This document shows positions 1 through 9,047 of a DNA stretch of 64,000 nucleotides, in pieces. This stretch comes from Atlantibacter hermannii (GTDB taxonomy: Bacteria; Pseudomonadota; Gammaproteobacteria; Enterobacterales; Enterobacteriaceae). Every line of letters starts with the position of its first letter. Positions within the stretch are counted from its first letter, which is position 1. The notes below the pieces were generated by a model. That model saw only the letters and a program-made list of their open reading frames with translations. It was not told the origin of the DNA and did no database searches. The stretch spans positions 682,001-746,000 of the forward strand of contig LR134136.1 in NCBI GenBank assembly GCA_900635495.1. Direction: 5' to 3'. Made by a program: the position numbers and the translations under genes.

Positions 1-1904
1 GGCAGTTTGAAGAGCAAGGGGCCACCAGCGTGCGTCAGGCGGTAAGCTATACGCCAGGGGTATACAGTAATCAGATCGGCGCATCCAGCCGCTTCGACTA
101 TATCGTGCTGCGCGGTTTCTCCGACGGCAGCCTCGATAATATTTACCTTGATGGCCTGAAGATGATGGGCGACACCAACTCCCACAGCTCACTGGTGGTC
201 GATCCGTGGTTCCTGGAAAATATCGAAGTAGTGCGCGGCCCTGCGTCGGTGCTGTATGGCCGTTCTTCGCCGGGCGGGATCGTGGCGTTGACGTCGCGTA
301 AACCCTCATTCGATCCGGGTGGCGAAGTCAGGGTGTTCGCCGGTAATAACGATCAGCGTGGGGCGATGTTTGATGTCACCGGGGCGCTTGATGATAACGA
401 TCGCGTCGCGGCACGCCTGAGCGGCATGACGCGTTATGCCGATTCCCAGTTCGATCCGCTCCAGGAAGAGCGTTACGCGGTGATGCCCAGCGTGACATGG
501 CGTATCACCGATAATACCCGCCTCGATGTGATGGCCTATCTGCACCGCGATCCGGAAGGCGGCAGCCACTCCGGCCTGCCGTATGACGGCACCGTGGTTC
601 CCCATTACGGTAAGAAAGTCTCGAACACCTTCTTTGAAGGCGAGGATGAATACGATAAGTACGATCGCCGTGAAAACATGGTCGGCTACAACATTGAACA
701 TCTGTTTGATAACGGCTGGTCGGTACGCCAGAAGCTGCGCTATCTGCATACCAAAGTTAAGCTGAACCAGGTGTATGCCGCCGACTGGCTGAACGAGACC
801 GCGTTAAACCGGGGTTATTCCGGCTCTGACGAGAAAATGAATGCCGTCACCCTGGATAATCAGGTCGACGGCAACTTTGATACCGGAGCGGTTAACCATC
901 GTGTGCTGATCGGCATGGATTACCAGGATCGCAGTAATCACACCACGGGTTACTATGGCAGCTTCCCGGCTATCGACGCATTCAACCCCGTCTACGGCGC
1001 AGGACCGGACGACATTACGATGTATGGCCAGGAAAAGCACAAGCTGCGCCAGACCGGCTACTACGTGCAGGACCAGATGTCGCTGGACCGCTGGCGTTTA
1101 ACGCTCGGCGGCCGTTATGACCAGGTCAGCGTGTCGAACATTGATACGCTCAATCACACCCGTGGCGATCTGGATAAAAACAACGTCAGCAGCCGCGCGG
1201 CGCTGTTATACCTGTTCGACAGCGGCGTTGCGCCGTATGTGAGCTACTCCACCGCCTTTACCCCGACCAGCTTTGCCGATGAGAACGGCGATATTCTTGA
1301 CCCGATGAAGGGCAAGCAGTGGGAAGCGGGCGTGAAGTATGAACCGGAAGGCATGAACAGCCAGTTCAGCGCGTCGGTGTTCCGCATTAACCAGAAAAAC
1401 ATCGCCACTAAAGAGGAGCCGACCGATCCGTACCGTTCAATTGGTGAAATCGAATCTGAAGGGGTGGAACTGGAAGCGGTAGGGCAGCTGACCGACAGCC
1501 TGCGGATGCAGGCGGCGTACACGTATACCGATATCCGTTATAAGAAAAGCAACCCGGAAGAGCAGGGCAAGCGCGCCGTTTACGCGCCGCGTAACATGGC
1601 CAGCGCCTGGCTGAGCTATGACGTCAAAACCGGGCGGCTTGACGGGCTCACCGTCGGATCCGGCGTACGCTATGTTAACGGCGTCACCAGCGATCGCCAG
1701 AATACCCATACGCTGCCTTCCTATACCCTGGTGGATATGATGGTGGGTTACGACCTGTCGAAAGTTGGCCTGAACGGTTTGAGCGCGCAGCTTAACGTCA
1801 ACAACCTGACGGACAAAAGCTACGTGGCGGCCTGTAATTCGCTCTCCTACTGCTACTTTGGTGCCGAGCGCAGCATCGTCGGCAGCCTGTCCTGGTCGTT
1901 CTGA
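1..1904 (+). CDS. TonB-dependent siderophore receptor, 5' end outside window
   Basis: Outer-membrane receptor that imports a ferric siderophore using TonB energy. The reading frame is open from the first bases, so the signal peptide, TonB box and start of the plug lie outside the window. Visible are the C-terminal half of the plug (VLRGF, then IEVVRGPASVLYG, typical of plug domains) and a complete 22-strand-type barrel ending in an aromatic residue (LSWSF), the usual barrel-assembly signal. Overall the style is that of the FhuA/FoxA hydroxamate-type family, but the ligand cannot be read from sequence. It converges on an MFS gene, and a binding-protein ABC transporter follows, which supports a siderophore uptake locus. 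Confidence 0.9.
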   Translation, partial: QFEEQGATSVRQAVSYTPGVYSNQIGASSRFDYIVLRGFSDGSLDNIYLDGLKMMGDTNSHSSLVVDPWFLENIEVVRGPASVLYGRSSPGGIVALTSRKPSFDPGGEVRVFAGNNDQRGAMFDVTGALDDNDRVAARLSGMTRYADSQFDPLQEERYAVMPSVTWRITDNTRLDVMAYLHRDPEGGSHSGLPYDGTVVPHYGKKVSNTFFEGEDEYDKYDRRENMVGYNIEHLFDNGWSVRQKLRYLHTKVKLNQVYAADWLNETALNRGYSGSDEKMNAVTLDNQVDGNFDTGAVNHRVLIGMDYQDRSNHTTGYYGSFPAIDAFNPVYGAGPDDITMYGQEKHKLRQTGYYVQDQMSLDRWRLTLGGRYDQVSVSNIDTLNHTRGDLDKNNVSSRAALLYLFDSGVAPYVSYSTAFTPTSFADENGDILDPMKGKQWEAGVKYEPEGMNSQFSASVFRINQKNIATKEEPTDPYRSIGEIESEGVELEAVGQLTDSLRMQAAYTYTDIRYKKSNPEEQGKRAVYAPRNMASAWLSYDVKTGRLDGLTVGSGVRYVNGVTSDRQNTHTLPSYTLVDMMVGYDLSKVGLNGLSAQLNVNNLTDKSYVAACNSLSYCYFGAERSIVGSLSWSF

Positions 1905-1927
1905 TCCCTGGCCGTATAGAATGCGTA

Positions 1928-1947
1928 AAGCCGGGGAAACCCGGCTT
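1928..1947. terminator. Hairpin between receptor and MFS genes
   Basis: Perfect 8-bp stem AAGCCGGG/CCCGGCTT with a GAAA loop, 24 bases after the receptor stop codon and just before the end of the convergent MFS gene. The T tract is short, so it is a plausible rather than certain intrinsic terminator, possibly working in both directions. Confidence 0.6.
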
Positions 1948-1959
1948 ATTCACGAAGGC

Positions 1960-3183
1960 TTATTTGCGCAATGGCCGACAAATAATAAACAGCGCGATGG
2001 CGCTGAGAAAAGGGAAGACCGCCAGTTCCAGCCACGGGTAAGCAGCTTGTGCGGAAGGGACGAGCGCCAGATCTAACCGATCGCCAAACAGAATATTCCC
2101 GGCCAGCACCGCGCAACCGCCAGCGGTGGAGAGCGCTCCGTAATGCGCGCCGAGCGTATCGTGTTCGGCAAAGCGCGGGATAAGATCTTTGGCCGCCGGC
2201 ACCAGCAGCATTTGCCCCAGCGTTAACAGCGTGACGAAACAGGCTGCAGGAAGCAGGCGAAGCCAGTTATCCGGCGGCGTGGAAGCGGCAAACAGCGCGA
2301 CGCTCACAAAAGACGCCGACACCAGCAAAAATCCGGCGGGCACGATCCGCGTAGCGCCGACGCGCCGGGCGAAACGGGCCATTGGCAGTTGCAGCAGAAT
2401 AATCAGACCGGAAGCCAGCATAAACAGCGGGCCTAAATCCTTTTCACTGCCTCCGGCGCGGGTGATTTCCACCGGCAGCGCCAGATAGAGCTGGTTATAA
2501 CTCAGCAGCCATGAGCTGTACGCGATAATAAAAGCCACAAACCGGGGCTGGCGGAAGGTCGTCCACCACGGCGTTATATGCAATGCCTGCTTGTGACGCG
2601 CCGTGCGTGGCAGGCAGAGGTGCAAAACGAGAAGCGCCGCCACGAAGACCAGCGCGCCCGCCAGGGCCACCTGCCGGAATCCCAGCCCGGCCAATAGTGC
2701 CCCGGCGACAGGCCCCAGTACGGCTCCCAGCTCCCCGCATACCGCAAACAGCGCGAACCACTCAGCGCGGCTACGTTTACCGCGTGCTTCGCTGTCGGTT
2801 CCCGCTTTTGCCAGCAAGGCTTCGATAGACGGGGAGAACAGCGCGCCGCCGATGCCGGTCAGGCAGGCGCCGAGAATAATCGGGCTCAGGCTGTCGCCGA
2901 GTGCCAGCAGCAGGTAGCCAGCCACCCGGACAACGCAGCCGCACAGAATAACGCTGCGGGCACCATAGCGGTCGGAAAGCGCGCCGCCAAGGATAAACAT
3001 GCCCTGTTGGGAAAAGGTTCTCAGCCCCAGGATCAGGCCGATAGTGCCGCCGGAAAGCAGCATATCGTCACGCAGAAAGATCGCCAGAAACGGGACGACG
3101 GCGTAAAAGCCGATATTAAAGACAAACTGGCTGCCCAGTAAAACGGGCGGCCAGAGCTGCGTGGCAGGGCGAAAAAAAGGCAT
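1960..3183 (-). CDS. MFS transporter, siderophore-locus type
   Basis: 407-residue major facilitator protein with about 12 hydrophobic segments in two halves. The first half carries the family loop motif between helices 2 and 3 (GGALSDRYGARS, near residues 66-77). The fold implies proton-coupled transport across the inner membrane. It lies 14 bases downstream of the ABC ATPase gene on the same strand, so it is probably the last gene of that operon. In siderophore loci such MFS proteins either export the siderophore or help move the ferri-complex inward; the sequence does not decide. No siderophore biosynthesis gene is visible in the window, which slightly favours an uptake role. Confidence 0.85.
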   Translation of the reverse strand: MPFFRPATQLWPPVLLGSQFVFNIGFYAVVPFLAIFLRDDMLLSGGTIGLILGLRTFSQQGMFILGGALSDRYGARSVILCGCVVRVAGYLLLALGDSLSPIILGACLTGIGGALFSPSIEALLAKAGTDSEARGKRSRAEWFALFAVCGELGAVLGPVAGALLAGLGFRQVALAGALVFVAALLVLHLCLPRTARHKQALHITPWWTTFRQPRFVAFIIAYSSWLLSYNQLYLALPVEITRAGGSEKDLGPLFMLASGLIILLQLPMARFARRVGATRIVPAGFLLVSASFVSVALFAASTPPDNWLRLLPAACFVTLLTLGQMLLVPAAKDLIPRFAEHDTLGAHYGALSTAGGCAVLAGNILFGDRLDLALVPSAQAAYPWLELAVFPFLSAIALFIICRPLRK

Positions 3184-3197
3184 CAGCAGTGATCGGT

Positions 3198-3959
3198 TCA
3201 GATAAGGTAGTGGATATGTTTCTTGCCGTGAAACGCCGACGTTTCTACGCGGGTTTTTACCCGGAACACATCCCAGAGCAGGGTCTCAGTTAAGATTTCC
3301 TGCGGTGTGCCCATCGCAATCACCTGGCCCTGTTGCATCACAATCAGCGCATCGCAGAACATCGCGGCGTGGTTAAGATCGTGAATAGCGACGATGCTGG
3401 TCACTGGCAGCTCGCTGATTAACTTCATAAGCTGCATTTGATGGTGAATATCCAGATGATTGGTCGGCTCATCCAGCAGGATTTCGTTCGGTGCCTGGGC
3501 CAGCGCCCGGGCGATATGCACGCGCTGTCGCTCGCCGCCGGATAAACTGAGCCAGCCCTGATGGCTTTTCTCCAGCATATCCACCCGTTTCAACGCCGAA
3601 TGAACCATCTCGTCATCGTGTGCGCTCCAGCCGGAGAACGCGCTGTGATGGGGGATGCGCCCCAGTTTCACCACATCGCGAACCCGCATATTCGACTCCG
3701 TCATTCCATGCTGTTCCACAAAAGCGATGCGTCGCGCGAGCTGTTTTTTCGGCAGACGGGCGATGTTCTTCCCGTCCAGCGAGACCAGCCCCGCATGGGG
3801 ACGGCGCAACCCGGCAAGAATACGCAGCAGCGAGGATTTGCCTGAACCGTTAGGACCAAGCAGCCCCACCGTTTGCCCCTGAGAGACGCGCAGGGAGACA
3901 TTGTTCACGATGGTTTTTTTGCCGACCTTCCAGGTAATGTTTTCAGCGGCGATGCTCAT
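3198..3959 (-). CDS. Iron-siderophore ABC transporter ATP-binding protein (FecE/FhuC type)
   Basis: 253-residue cytoplasmic ATPase that powers import through the adjacent permease. Walker A is GPNGSGKS (about residues 35-42), the ABC signature LSGGERQR is near residue 138, and Walker B ILLDEPTNHLD is near residue 160, followed by the switch His in AIHDLNH. Length and motifs fit the FecE/FhuC/BtuD-like class. The start overlaps the permease stop codon by one base (TAATG), so the two are translationally coupled. Order in the operon is binding protein, permease, ATPase, MFS. Confidence 0.92.
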   Translation of the reverse strand: MSIAAENITWKVGKKTIVNNVSLRVSQGQTVGLLGPNGSGKSSLLRILAGLRRPHAGLVSLDGKNIARLPKKQLARRIAFVEQHGMTESNMRVRDVVKLGRIPHHSAFSGWSAHDDEMVHSALKRVDMLEKSHQGWLSLSGGERQRVHIARALAQAPNEILLDEPTNHLDIHHQMQLMKLISELPVTSIVAIHDLNHAAMFCDALIVMQQGQVIAMGTPQEILTETLLWDVFRVKTRVETSAFHGKKHIHYLI

Positions 3960-4996
3960 TACTTATTCCTTGAACGATAGATAATGACCGCGAAGAACGG
4001 CACCCCGACCAGCGCCGTCACCACGCCGACCGGCAGGCTCTGCGGCGCGATCAGCATCCTGGAGGCGATATCCGCTAACACCATCAGCACAGCGCCCGCC
4101 AGCGCGCTGGCGATAAGCAGCGTGCGGTGCAACGGACCAAAGAAGTAACGCATCATATGCGGCACCACCAGGCCCACAAACCCAATCGAGCCCGCCATGC
4201 TGACAATCGTGGCGGTCATCAGCGCCGTCGCGGTAAACAGGATCAGGCGCACCCAGGGCACGTTAATCCCTAACGAGGCGGCGGCATCGTCGCCAAAGGT
4301 GAACGCATCCAGCGCACGGGAATAGAACAGACATACCGCCAGGCCCACCGCCAGCACGCACAGCGCCAGTTGAAACTCAGGCCAGCGAACGCCGCTAAAA
4401 CTGCCTAACAGCCAGAACATCACATCCCGCGCCTGCTGTGCGCTGGCCGAGGTACTGATGGTATAAGCGGTAATGGCGTTAAACAGCTGCGACGCCGCGA
4501 CGCCAGCCAGAATAGTGCGTTCATTGCCGCCGCGTGCGCCATTAGTCAAAAACGCCACAAAAGCGAAGGCGGTAAATGCGCCGGCAAACGCCCCGGCCGA
4601 GAGCGAAACGGCGCCAGTACCAATCCCGAGCACCACCACCGATACCGCGCCGGTAGATGCGCCCGCCGACACGCCGAGAACGTACGGTTCCGCCAGCGCG
4701 TTTTTTAACAGGCTTTGTAATACCGCGCCGCAAATGGCAAGCCCCGCGCCACAGCAGGCGGCCACCAGTGCCCGGCTCAGACGGAAGTCCCATATCACGC
4801 TTTCATAAATGCGATTGAGCGGAACCTGGGTCAGCCCCAGCCGGTTAGTCAGTGCGTAAAACACGTTCTCCAGCGGGATCGACAGTTCTCCCACGCTGAC
4901 GCCAATGGCAATCACAATAGCCAGCAAACACAACGCCAGCAGCACTGAGGTTGTTAATAACAGGCCCTGCGGGGCCTGTTTCACTGCCATGGTCAT
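3959..4996 (-). CDS. Iron-siderophore ABC transporter permease (FecCD family)
   Basis: 345-residue integral membrane protein with about ten hydrophobic segments and the FecCD/BtuC family features, including the PYVLGVSAGAS stretch near residue 104 and GFVGLVVPHMMR near residue 270, where the family contacts the ATPase. Only one permease gene is present, so it probably acts as a homodimer, unlike FecC plus FecD. It overlaps the binding-protein stop codon by ATGA, which indicates coupled translation. A second ATG two codons downstream is an alternative start. Confidence 0.92.
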   Translation of the reverse strand: MTMAVKQAPQGLLLTTSVLLALCLLAIVIAIGVSVGELSIPLENVFYALTNRLGLTQVPLNRIYESVIWDFRLSRALVAACCGAGLAICGAVLQSLLKNALAEPYVLGVSAGASTGAVSVVVLGIGTGAVSLSAGAFAGAFTAFAFVAFLTNGARGGNERTILAGVAASQLFNAITAYTISTSASAQQARDVMFWLLGSFSGVRWPEFQLALCVLAVGLAVCLFYSRALDAFTFGDDAAASLGINVPWVRLILFTATALMTATIVSMAGSIGFVGLVVPHMMRYFFGPLHRTLLIASALAGAVLMVLADIASRMLIAPQSLPVGVVTALVGVPFFAVIIYRSRNK

Positions 4997-5994
4997 CAGT
5001 TCAGCCCCATTTTTCTGAGCTGTTCAGCAATTTGTTCTGCGCCGTAAATCGTGCGAATAGTGGGGTTCATGGCCTGGCCATCCATCACCACGATATGGCC
5101 TTTTTTGACCGCGTCCAGCTGGCTCACCGCAGGATCGCTTTTCAGGAATTTGATTTTTTCTTCGGCGTTATCCAGCGCCCAGCGGTTTCGGTCAAGGCTG
5201 GAGACCACGATGACATCCGGGTTCGCCGCGATAATGCTTTCCCAGCCAACCGTTGGCCATTCGGTTTCAGACGTGATGGCGTTGTGACCGCCCAGCACGT
5301 TGGCAATGAAGCCGGATGCGCTGTTTTTACCGCCGACATAGGCATCCGCAGAAGGGGAAGAGCTGGAGAACCAGAAGACGAATGACAGATCTTTTTTGTT
5401 CTTCGTGAATTCACTACGGAGATCGCTCTCGCGTTTTTTGAAATCGGCAATCAGCGCATCGCCGCGATCCTGCACGTTGAAAATGGTCGCGAAGTCAGCG
5501 ATCTCTTTATAGAGATAGGTCATATCCCATAATTTCTGGCGGCTGCCGTACATATCGCCCACGTCCTTTTTGGTGGCGCACATGCCGGGAGACATATAGC
5601 TGTTAACCCCAACGGTCGCCAGATCTTCGCGTTTGGCGACTTTACTTTCCGGCCCAAGCAGCAGAGGCAACTGTGCAGGAACGAAGTCAGGGTTTTGCGA
5701 AAGAATCGACTCAAGCGTGGGGATCTCTACCGTCAGCGTTTTGATTTTTTCATTTTTGGCCGCTAATGACGGCAGCACTTTGGTCGGCCAAAACGCGCTG
5801 GCAACGACGTGATCCTGTAGACCCAGCAGCAGAAGGATTTCAACGGTATTTTGACCCAGCGCCACGACCCGCTCAGGGGCTTTAGTAAAGGTTTCCTGAT
5901 AGCCGCAGTTTTCAATGGTGACGGGATAGGTGGTGGCAAACGCGGAGCTTACAGCGGCAAAAACCAGTCCTAATGCACTTATGACTTTCTTCAT
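4996..5994 (-). CDS. ABC transporter periplasmic iron-complex binding protein
   Basis: 332-residue periplasmic protein with a clear Sec signal peptide: KK followed by a hydrophobic core, with cleavage probably after SAFA near residue 20. The mature part has the class III (TroA/BtuF-like) fold pattern, with the RVVALGQNTVEILLLLG start and a second-lobe GWESIIAANPDVIVV motif. It should capture the ligand delivered by the outer-membrane receptor and hand it to the permease. It is the first gene of the minus-strand operon. No lipobox cysteine is seen at the signal cleavage region, so it is probably soluble. Confidence 0.88.
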   Translation of the reverse strand: MKKVISALGLVFAAVSSAFATTYPVTIENCGYQETFTKAPERVVALGQNTVEILLLLGLQDHVVASAFWPTKVLPSLAAKNEKIKTLTVEIPTLESILSQNPDFVPAQLPLLLGPESKVAKREDLATVGVNSYMSPGMCATKKDVGDMYGSRQKLWDMTYLYKEIADFATIFNVQDRGDALIADFKKRESDLRSEFTKNKKDLSFVFWFSSSSPSADAYVGGKNSASGFIANVLGGHNAITSETEWPTVGWESIIAANPDVIVVSSLDRNRWALDNAEEKIKFLKSDPAVSQLDAVKKGHIVVMDGQAMNPTIRTIYGAEQIAEQLRKMGLN

Positions 5995-6605
5995 CTGACC
6001 CTATCCTTTCTAAAAATGTCGCCGCGGCCCGTATCAGGCTTAAACGTAAATGAGAATTAATACCACGGCGCAGATTTATACAATGTGCAGCAAATAGTGT
6101 CAAATATTAATAATAACGCGTAGTTAGGTTACTCCTTATGAATCAAAGGCTTTGATCCAGGGAGTAGATAATTTTCCGCTGCAATAACTCCTCATCGCTT
6201 TACAGGAATCAGAACGGGAAATAGCGAATAATAAATAGCGAGTTGGCCTGTTAAAGGCAGGCAATTAAATCCATTTACCCGCCTGAAGGAGTGAAAATAC
6301 TCTATTATTAATGGGTTACTGAATTTTCGTGGCCTGATTAAAAGCAGTAAACCGCAAAGATTAATATTGCCTGAAATTGGCTTTGGTTATTTATATCACC
6401 GGCAATAATTTGTGAAAGAAGCAAAAGCGCAAGGCAGGATAATATAAGGGATGAGCGTAGCAGTATTCAGGGATGCGGCAAAAATGAGGCGCATGATCGT
6501 TGAATCCGTGGGCGACCTGCGAAAAACGGACGGCGCAAATATAGGCGAGAAAGTTAGGTGAGGCGCGATGAAACTGGCTGATTACAGCTGGCTGAATAAA
6601 TAACA
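5995..6605. other. Intergenic region, no gene recognised
   Basis: About 600 bases between the uptake operon and the tRNA-derived attL. It is AT-rich and contains only short frames without recognisable protein features. Apart from the possible Fur site near the operon start, I see nothing specific. It is presumably the original chromosomal DNA that lay downstream of ileX before the island arrived. Confidence 0.6.
6046..6064. promoter_or_regulatory. Possible Fur box upstream of the uptake operon
   Basis: The segment AAATGAGAATTAATACC about 55-70 bases upstream of the binding-protein start resembles Fur-box halves (GAGAAT.ATTA-type). It is a partial match judged by eye. Iron repression would be expected for this operon. 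Confidence 0.35.
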
Positions 6606-6633
6606 AAGGGCTCGCGTTTTCACGCAAGCCCTT
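6606..6633. terminator. Displaced original ileX terminator hairpin
   Basis: Stem AAGGGCT/AGCCCTT with further inner pairing, flanked on both sides by T/A-rich sequence. It lies directly beside the tRNA 3'-end copy that still encodes CCA. It probably terminated ileX before integration and is now about 39 kb from the functional gene. Confidence 0.55.
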
Positions 6634-6643
6634 GTTTTATCTG

Positions 6644-6688
6644 GTGGCCCCTGTTGGGTTTGAACCAACGACCAAGCGATTATGAGTC
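6644..6688. repeat. attL: 45-bp direct repeat, 3' part of ileX
   Basis: Identical over 45 bp to 45606-45650. It corresponds to tRNA-Ile2 positions 30 (anticodon stem) to the first C of the 3' CCA, and is followed outward by the remaining bases of a complete CCA (TGG on the plus strand at 6642-6644). This is the left boundary of the island. The copy lacks the 5' half of the tRNA and is not a functional gene. Confidence 0.93.
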
Positions 6689-6814
6689 ATAAAATTGGCT
6701 TGTTTTTAATTGTTCGTCATTGTCTCTGTTTGTGTTTTTAATTGTTTATAGTCAATCAGTTATTAAGTTATTTTTGTTTCTGATTGGCTCTCTCATTTCC
6801 CCATTGTACTATCC

Positions 6815-6860
6815 TTACCTGACCCATTACCTGACCCAAAATGGGCATTGGGTCAGGTAA
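6815..6860. promoter_or_regulatory. Three copies of a 12-mer, likely integrase arm-type sites
   Basis: TTACCTGACCCA occurs twice in tandem (6815-6826, 6827-6838) and once inverted (6849-6860), just upstream of the integrase start. Two more tandem copies sit at 45523-45546, inside the other end of the island. Copies of one short word at both ends, near the core sites, are what arm-type integrase binding sites look like. Binding here could also repress the integrase promoter. Confidence 0.6.
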
Positions 6861-6885
6861 CGCTTATCCTCATAAAGGTAACCTC

Positions 6886-8203
6886 ATGGCCGTTAATCTT
6901 ACCGAGACTGCTATACGCGGATTGAAGACAAAAAGCACGTCTTACTACGTTTGGAGCAACAGCGCTCAACGTGGTACTGGCAGGCTTGGCGTTAAGGTTC
7001 AGCCGTCAGGCAGCAAAGTTTTTTATTTCCGTTACTACGTTGAGAAAGGGAAGAAAGAGAAATTCATTCAGTTGGGCATCTGGCCTGAGATGAAACTGGT
7101 GACGGCCAATGAGCTAGCGAAAAAGTATGGTGCCTGGCTTGTTGAAGGAAAAGAGCCCCAGCAAGAGCTTGAACAACAGCGCCTGGCCGAGCAGCACATT
7201 ATTCAGATCCATCGTTCTCAAGGATCTTTTGAAGAACTGGTGCATGGCTACGTTAACAAGATGAAGCTCGACAATAAGCGGACCTGGGCCGATGTCCTGA
7301 AGCGTCTGGAAAAAGAGTGCTATACGGTTATCCCTCGCGAAACCAAAGCCAAGGATGTGACGCCTCTGCAGATCAAAACCATTCTATCAGGCATTATCCA
7401 GCGTGATGCGCTGGTCCATGCGAACCGAATTCGCTCCTACCTGATGGCAGCCTTTAACTACGGTCTGAAAGCCGATAACGATCCGATGAATACCAGCGTG
7501 GGCATTACGTTCGGTCTTGAAGTTAATCCTGTGTCGGCAATACCGAAGCAGTCTTCGGCGGAAAAAGTAGGTGATACATGGTTAACGTTGGAAGAGCTTC
7601 GTTTTGTCATGGAGCAATTCGCCGAGTCCACTAACGTTGGGTCGCTGATGCAGCATCTGATTCGCTTCTGTGTTTATGCTGGCGGGCAGCGTCCGTTTGA
7701 AATGATTGCCAGCCAGTGGAGTGCTATTGATTGGCAACAAAAGACGTTGTTGGTCATATCCGATGTATCGAAAAACAAGCGTGAGCATCTGATCCCGCTG
7801 ACTGAATCGGCACTACAGGAATTAGCCGCAGTGAAAGAACTGACTAAGGAAAGCAACAGTCCCTATATCTTCCCACTCTCGACCAATGGAGAGCGACCGG
7901 TACGCACTGATAGCTTGGCGCGTTCCATCATGTATTTCCGGTCTTTTAATCCTGAGTTTAAAGTTTTCACAGCGCGAGATTTACGCCGGACCTGTAAAAC
8001 GCTGATGGGGGGAGGCGGGGATCAGTAAAGAGATCCGTGACCGTATTCAGAATCACGCTTTGAACGATGTCAGCTCGAAACACTATGATCGTTATGATTA
8101 TCTGACTGAAAAGCGCAGGGCGCTTGAGATCTGGGAAGATCGTATCAACAACTACCAGCGACAGCAGGAAACCAACGTTGTGAACTTGTTTGGGCGGAGG
8201 TGA
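6886..8203 (+). pseudogene. P4-type tyrosine integrase, single-base frameshift
   Basis: Site-specific recombinase expected to act at the ileX att sites. The N-terminal DUF4102-like region (NLTETAIRGLKTK) is followed by the SAM-like core-binding region and the catalytic domain. Visible are the first catalytic Arg in YAGGQRPFE, then RDLRRT (usual position of the His/Arg pair). After the break come the segment IRDRIQNHALND and the nucleophile Tyr in SKHYDRYDY. The frame is lost in a six-G run at 8007-8012; with five G the protein reads on to LFGRR and stops at 8203 (about 439 residues, normal length). The start at 6886 has a good ribosome site (AAAGGTAA). This may be a sequencing error, in which case the enzyme is intact. 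Confidence 0.88.
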
Positions 8204-8207
8204 GAGC

Positions 8208-8609
8208 TTGGCAAAATATGAGCTTAATTCAGCAGAAGAGCGGTATCAGCCGGGCTCTGGAGACTTGGTACTGGCTAATAAGTTAGGGATCACAAATGAA
8301 GAAGAAATGGAGGCGCTGGAATCTGGTCTGCTGCTGATGCTGTATGAGCACCGATTTATTGAGAGCCAGCCGCCTGAAGCGCTGGCTTTTGAGCACATCA
8401 GCAGGTGGCATCGCCAATGGCTAGGGAATGTGTACGACTGGGCGGGAAGGCTGCATAATGCCAACTTGACTAAGGATGGCTTTTAGTTTGCTGGTGCCGA
8501 CAGGATTCCGCTTCTTCTTGATGGTTTCGAGAACCAGCTTCTCCCCAGGTCTGGTGAACTGAAATCTCTGGCTCGTCCGGATCTGGTCAATTATCTAGCT
8601 GAATGCCAC
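8208..8609 (+). pseudogene. Fic-family protein remnant, amber codon and IS truncation
   Basis: The N-terminal part of a Fic (Fido) domain protein, a family that AMPylates or otherwise modifies proteins and is often found beside P4-type integrases. The start is probably TTG at 8208, behind a GGAGG. Helical segments ending in WHRQWLGNVYDWAGRLH are recognisable. A TAG stop at 8484-8486 interrupts the usual KDGF-x-FAGADRIP segment; beyond it the frame continues with recognisable Fic sequence to about 8609, where an IS end cuts it off. The catalytic HPFxxGNGR motif is absent, so no activity is expected. Confidence 0.7.
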
Positions 8610-8649
8610 TGAATCGCCCCGGGTTTAAAAGACACCTCAGAGTCATTTA
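8610..8649. mobile_element. Solitary end of an IS3-family element
   Basis: Forty bases that match, with a few changes, the orfA-side terminal inverted repeat of the IS at 25984-27212 (TGAATCGCCmCGGGTTTAAmAG, followed by ACACCTCAGAGTC). No other part of that IS remains here. It joins the Fic remnant directly to the next IS. Confidence 0.75.
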
Positions 8650-8747
8650 TGGACTGACCCCGCCCCGATAGACAATCCTGCCTATAGTTGGACTGACCCC
8701 GCCCCGGTAGACGATCCTGCCCTATAGTTTGAGCATAGGAGGAGCGT

Positions 8748-9032
8748 ATGGGCATACCACGATTTACACCTGAATTTAAGGAAGAAGCCGTCCGTCAGAT
8801 AACGGAACGCGGTTATTCCGTCGCTGAAGTATCTGACCGTCTGGGCGTCTCTACACACAGCCTCTACAAGTGGCTACGGGCTATCAAACCTGATAACAGC
8901 GAGCAGCATGCACGGGATTTACTGGAAGCTAAAAGCGAGATCCTGAAACTCCGGGCGCAGCTAAAACGCACCGAAGAAGAACGGGATATCCTGAAAAAGG
9001 CCGCGCGGTACTTTGCAAGGGAGCCCGACTGA
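8748..9032 (+). CDS. IS3-family transposase OrfA
   Basis: 94 residues. The N-terminal helix-turn-helix (FTPEFKEEAVRQI, then SVAEVSDRLGVSTHSLYKW) binds the IS ends, and a leucine-rich C-terminal helix (LKLRAQLKRTEEERDILKKA) mediates pairing. In this family it is fused to OrfB by a -1 ribosomal frameshift near its stop codon. Confidence 0.9.
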   Translation: MGIPRFTPEFKEEAVRQITERGYSVAEVSDRLGVSTHSLYKWLRAIKPDNSEQHARDLLEAKSEILKLRAQLKRTEEERDILKKAARYFAREPD

Positions 9033-9047
9033 AGTACCGCTTTATCA

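Noticed and set aside
2583..2917. Overlapping Arg/Pro-rich plus-strand frames
   Set aside because: Shadows of the MFS transporter gene in GC-rich DNA.
6644..6688. A second tRNA gene at the left end
   Set aside because: Only the 3' part from the anticodon stem onward is present; the sequence beyond 6688 does not form the 5' half, so it is an att repeat.
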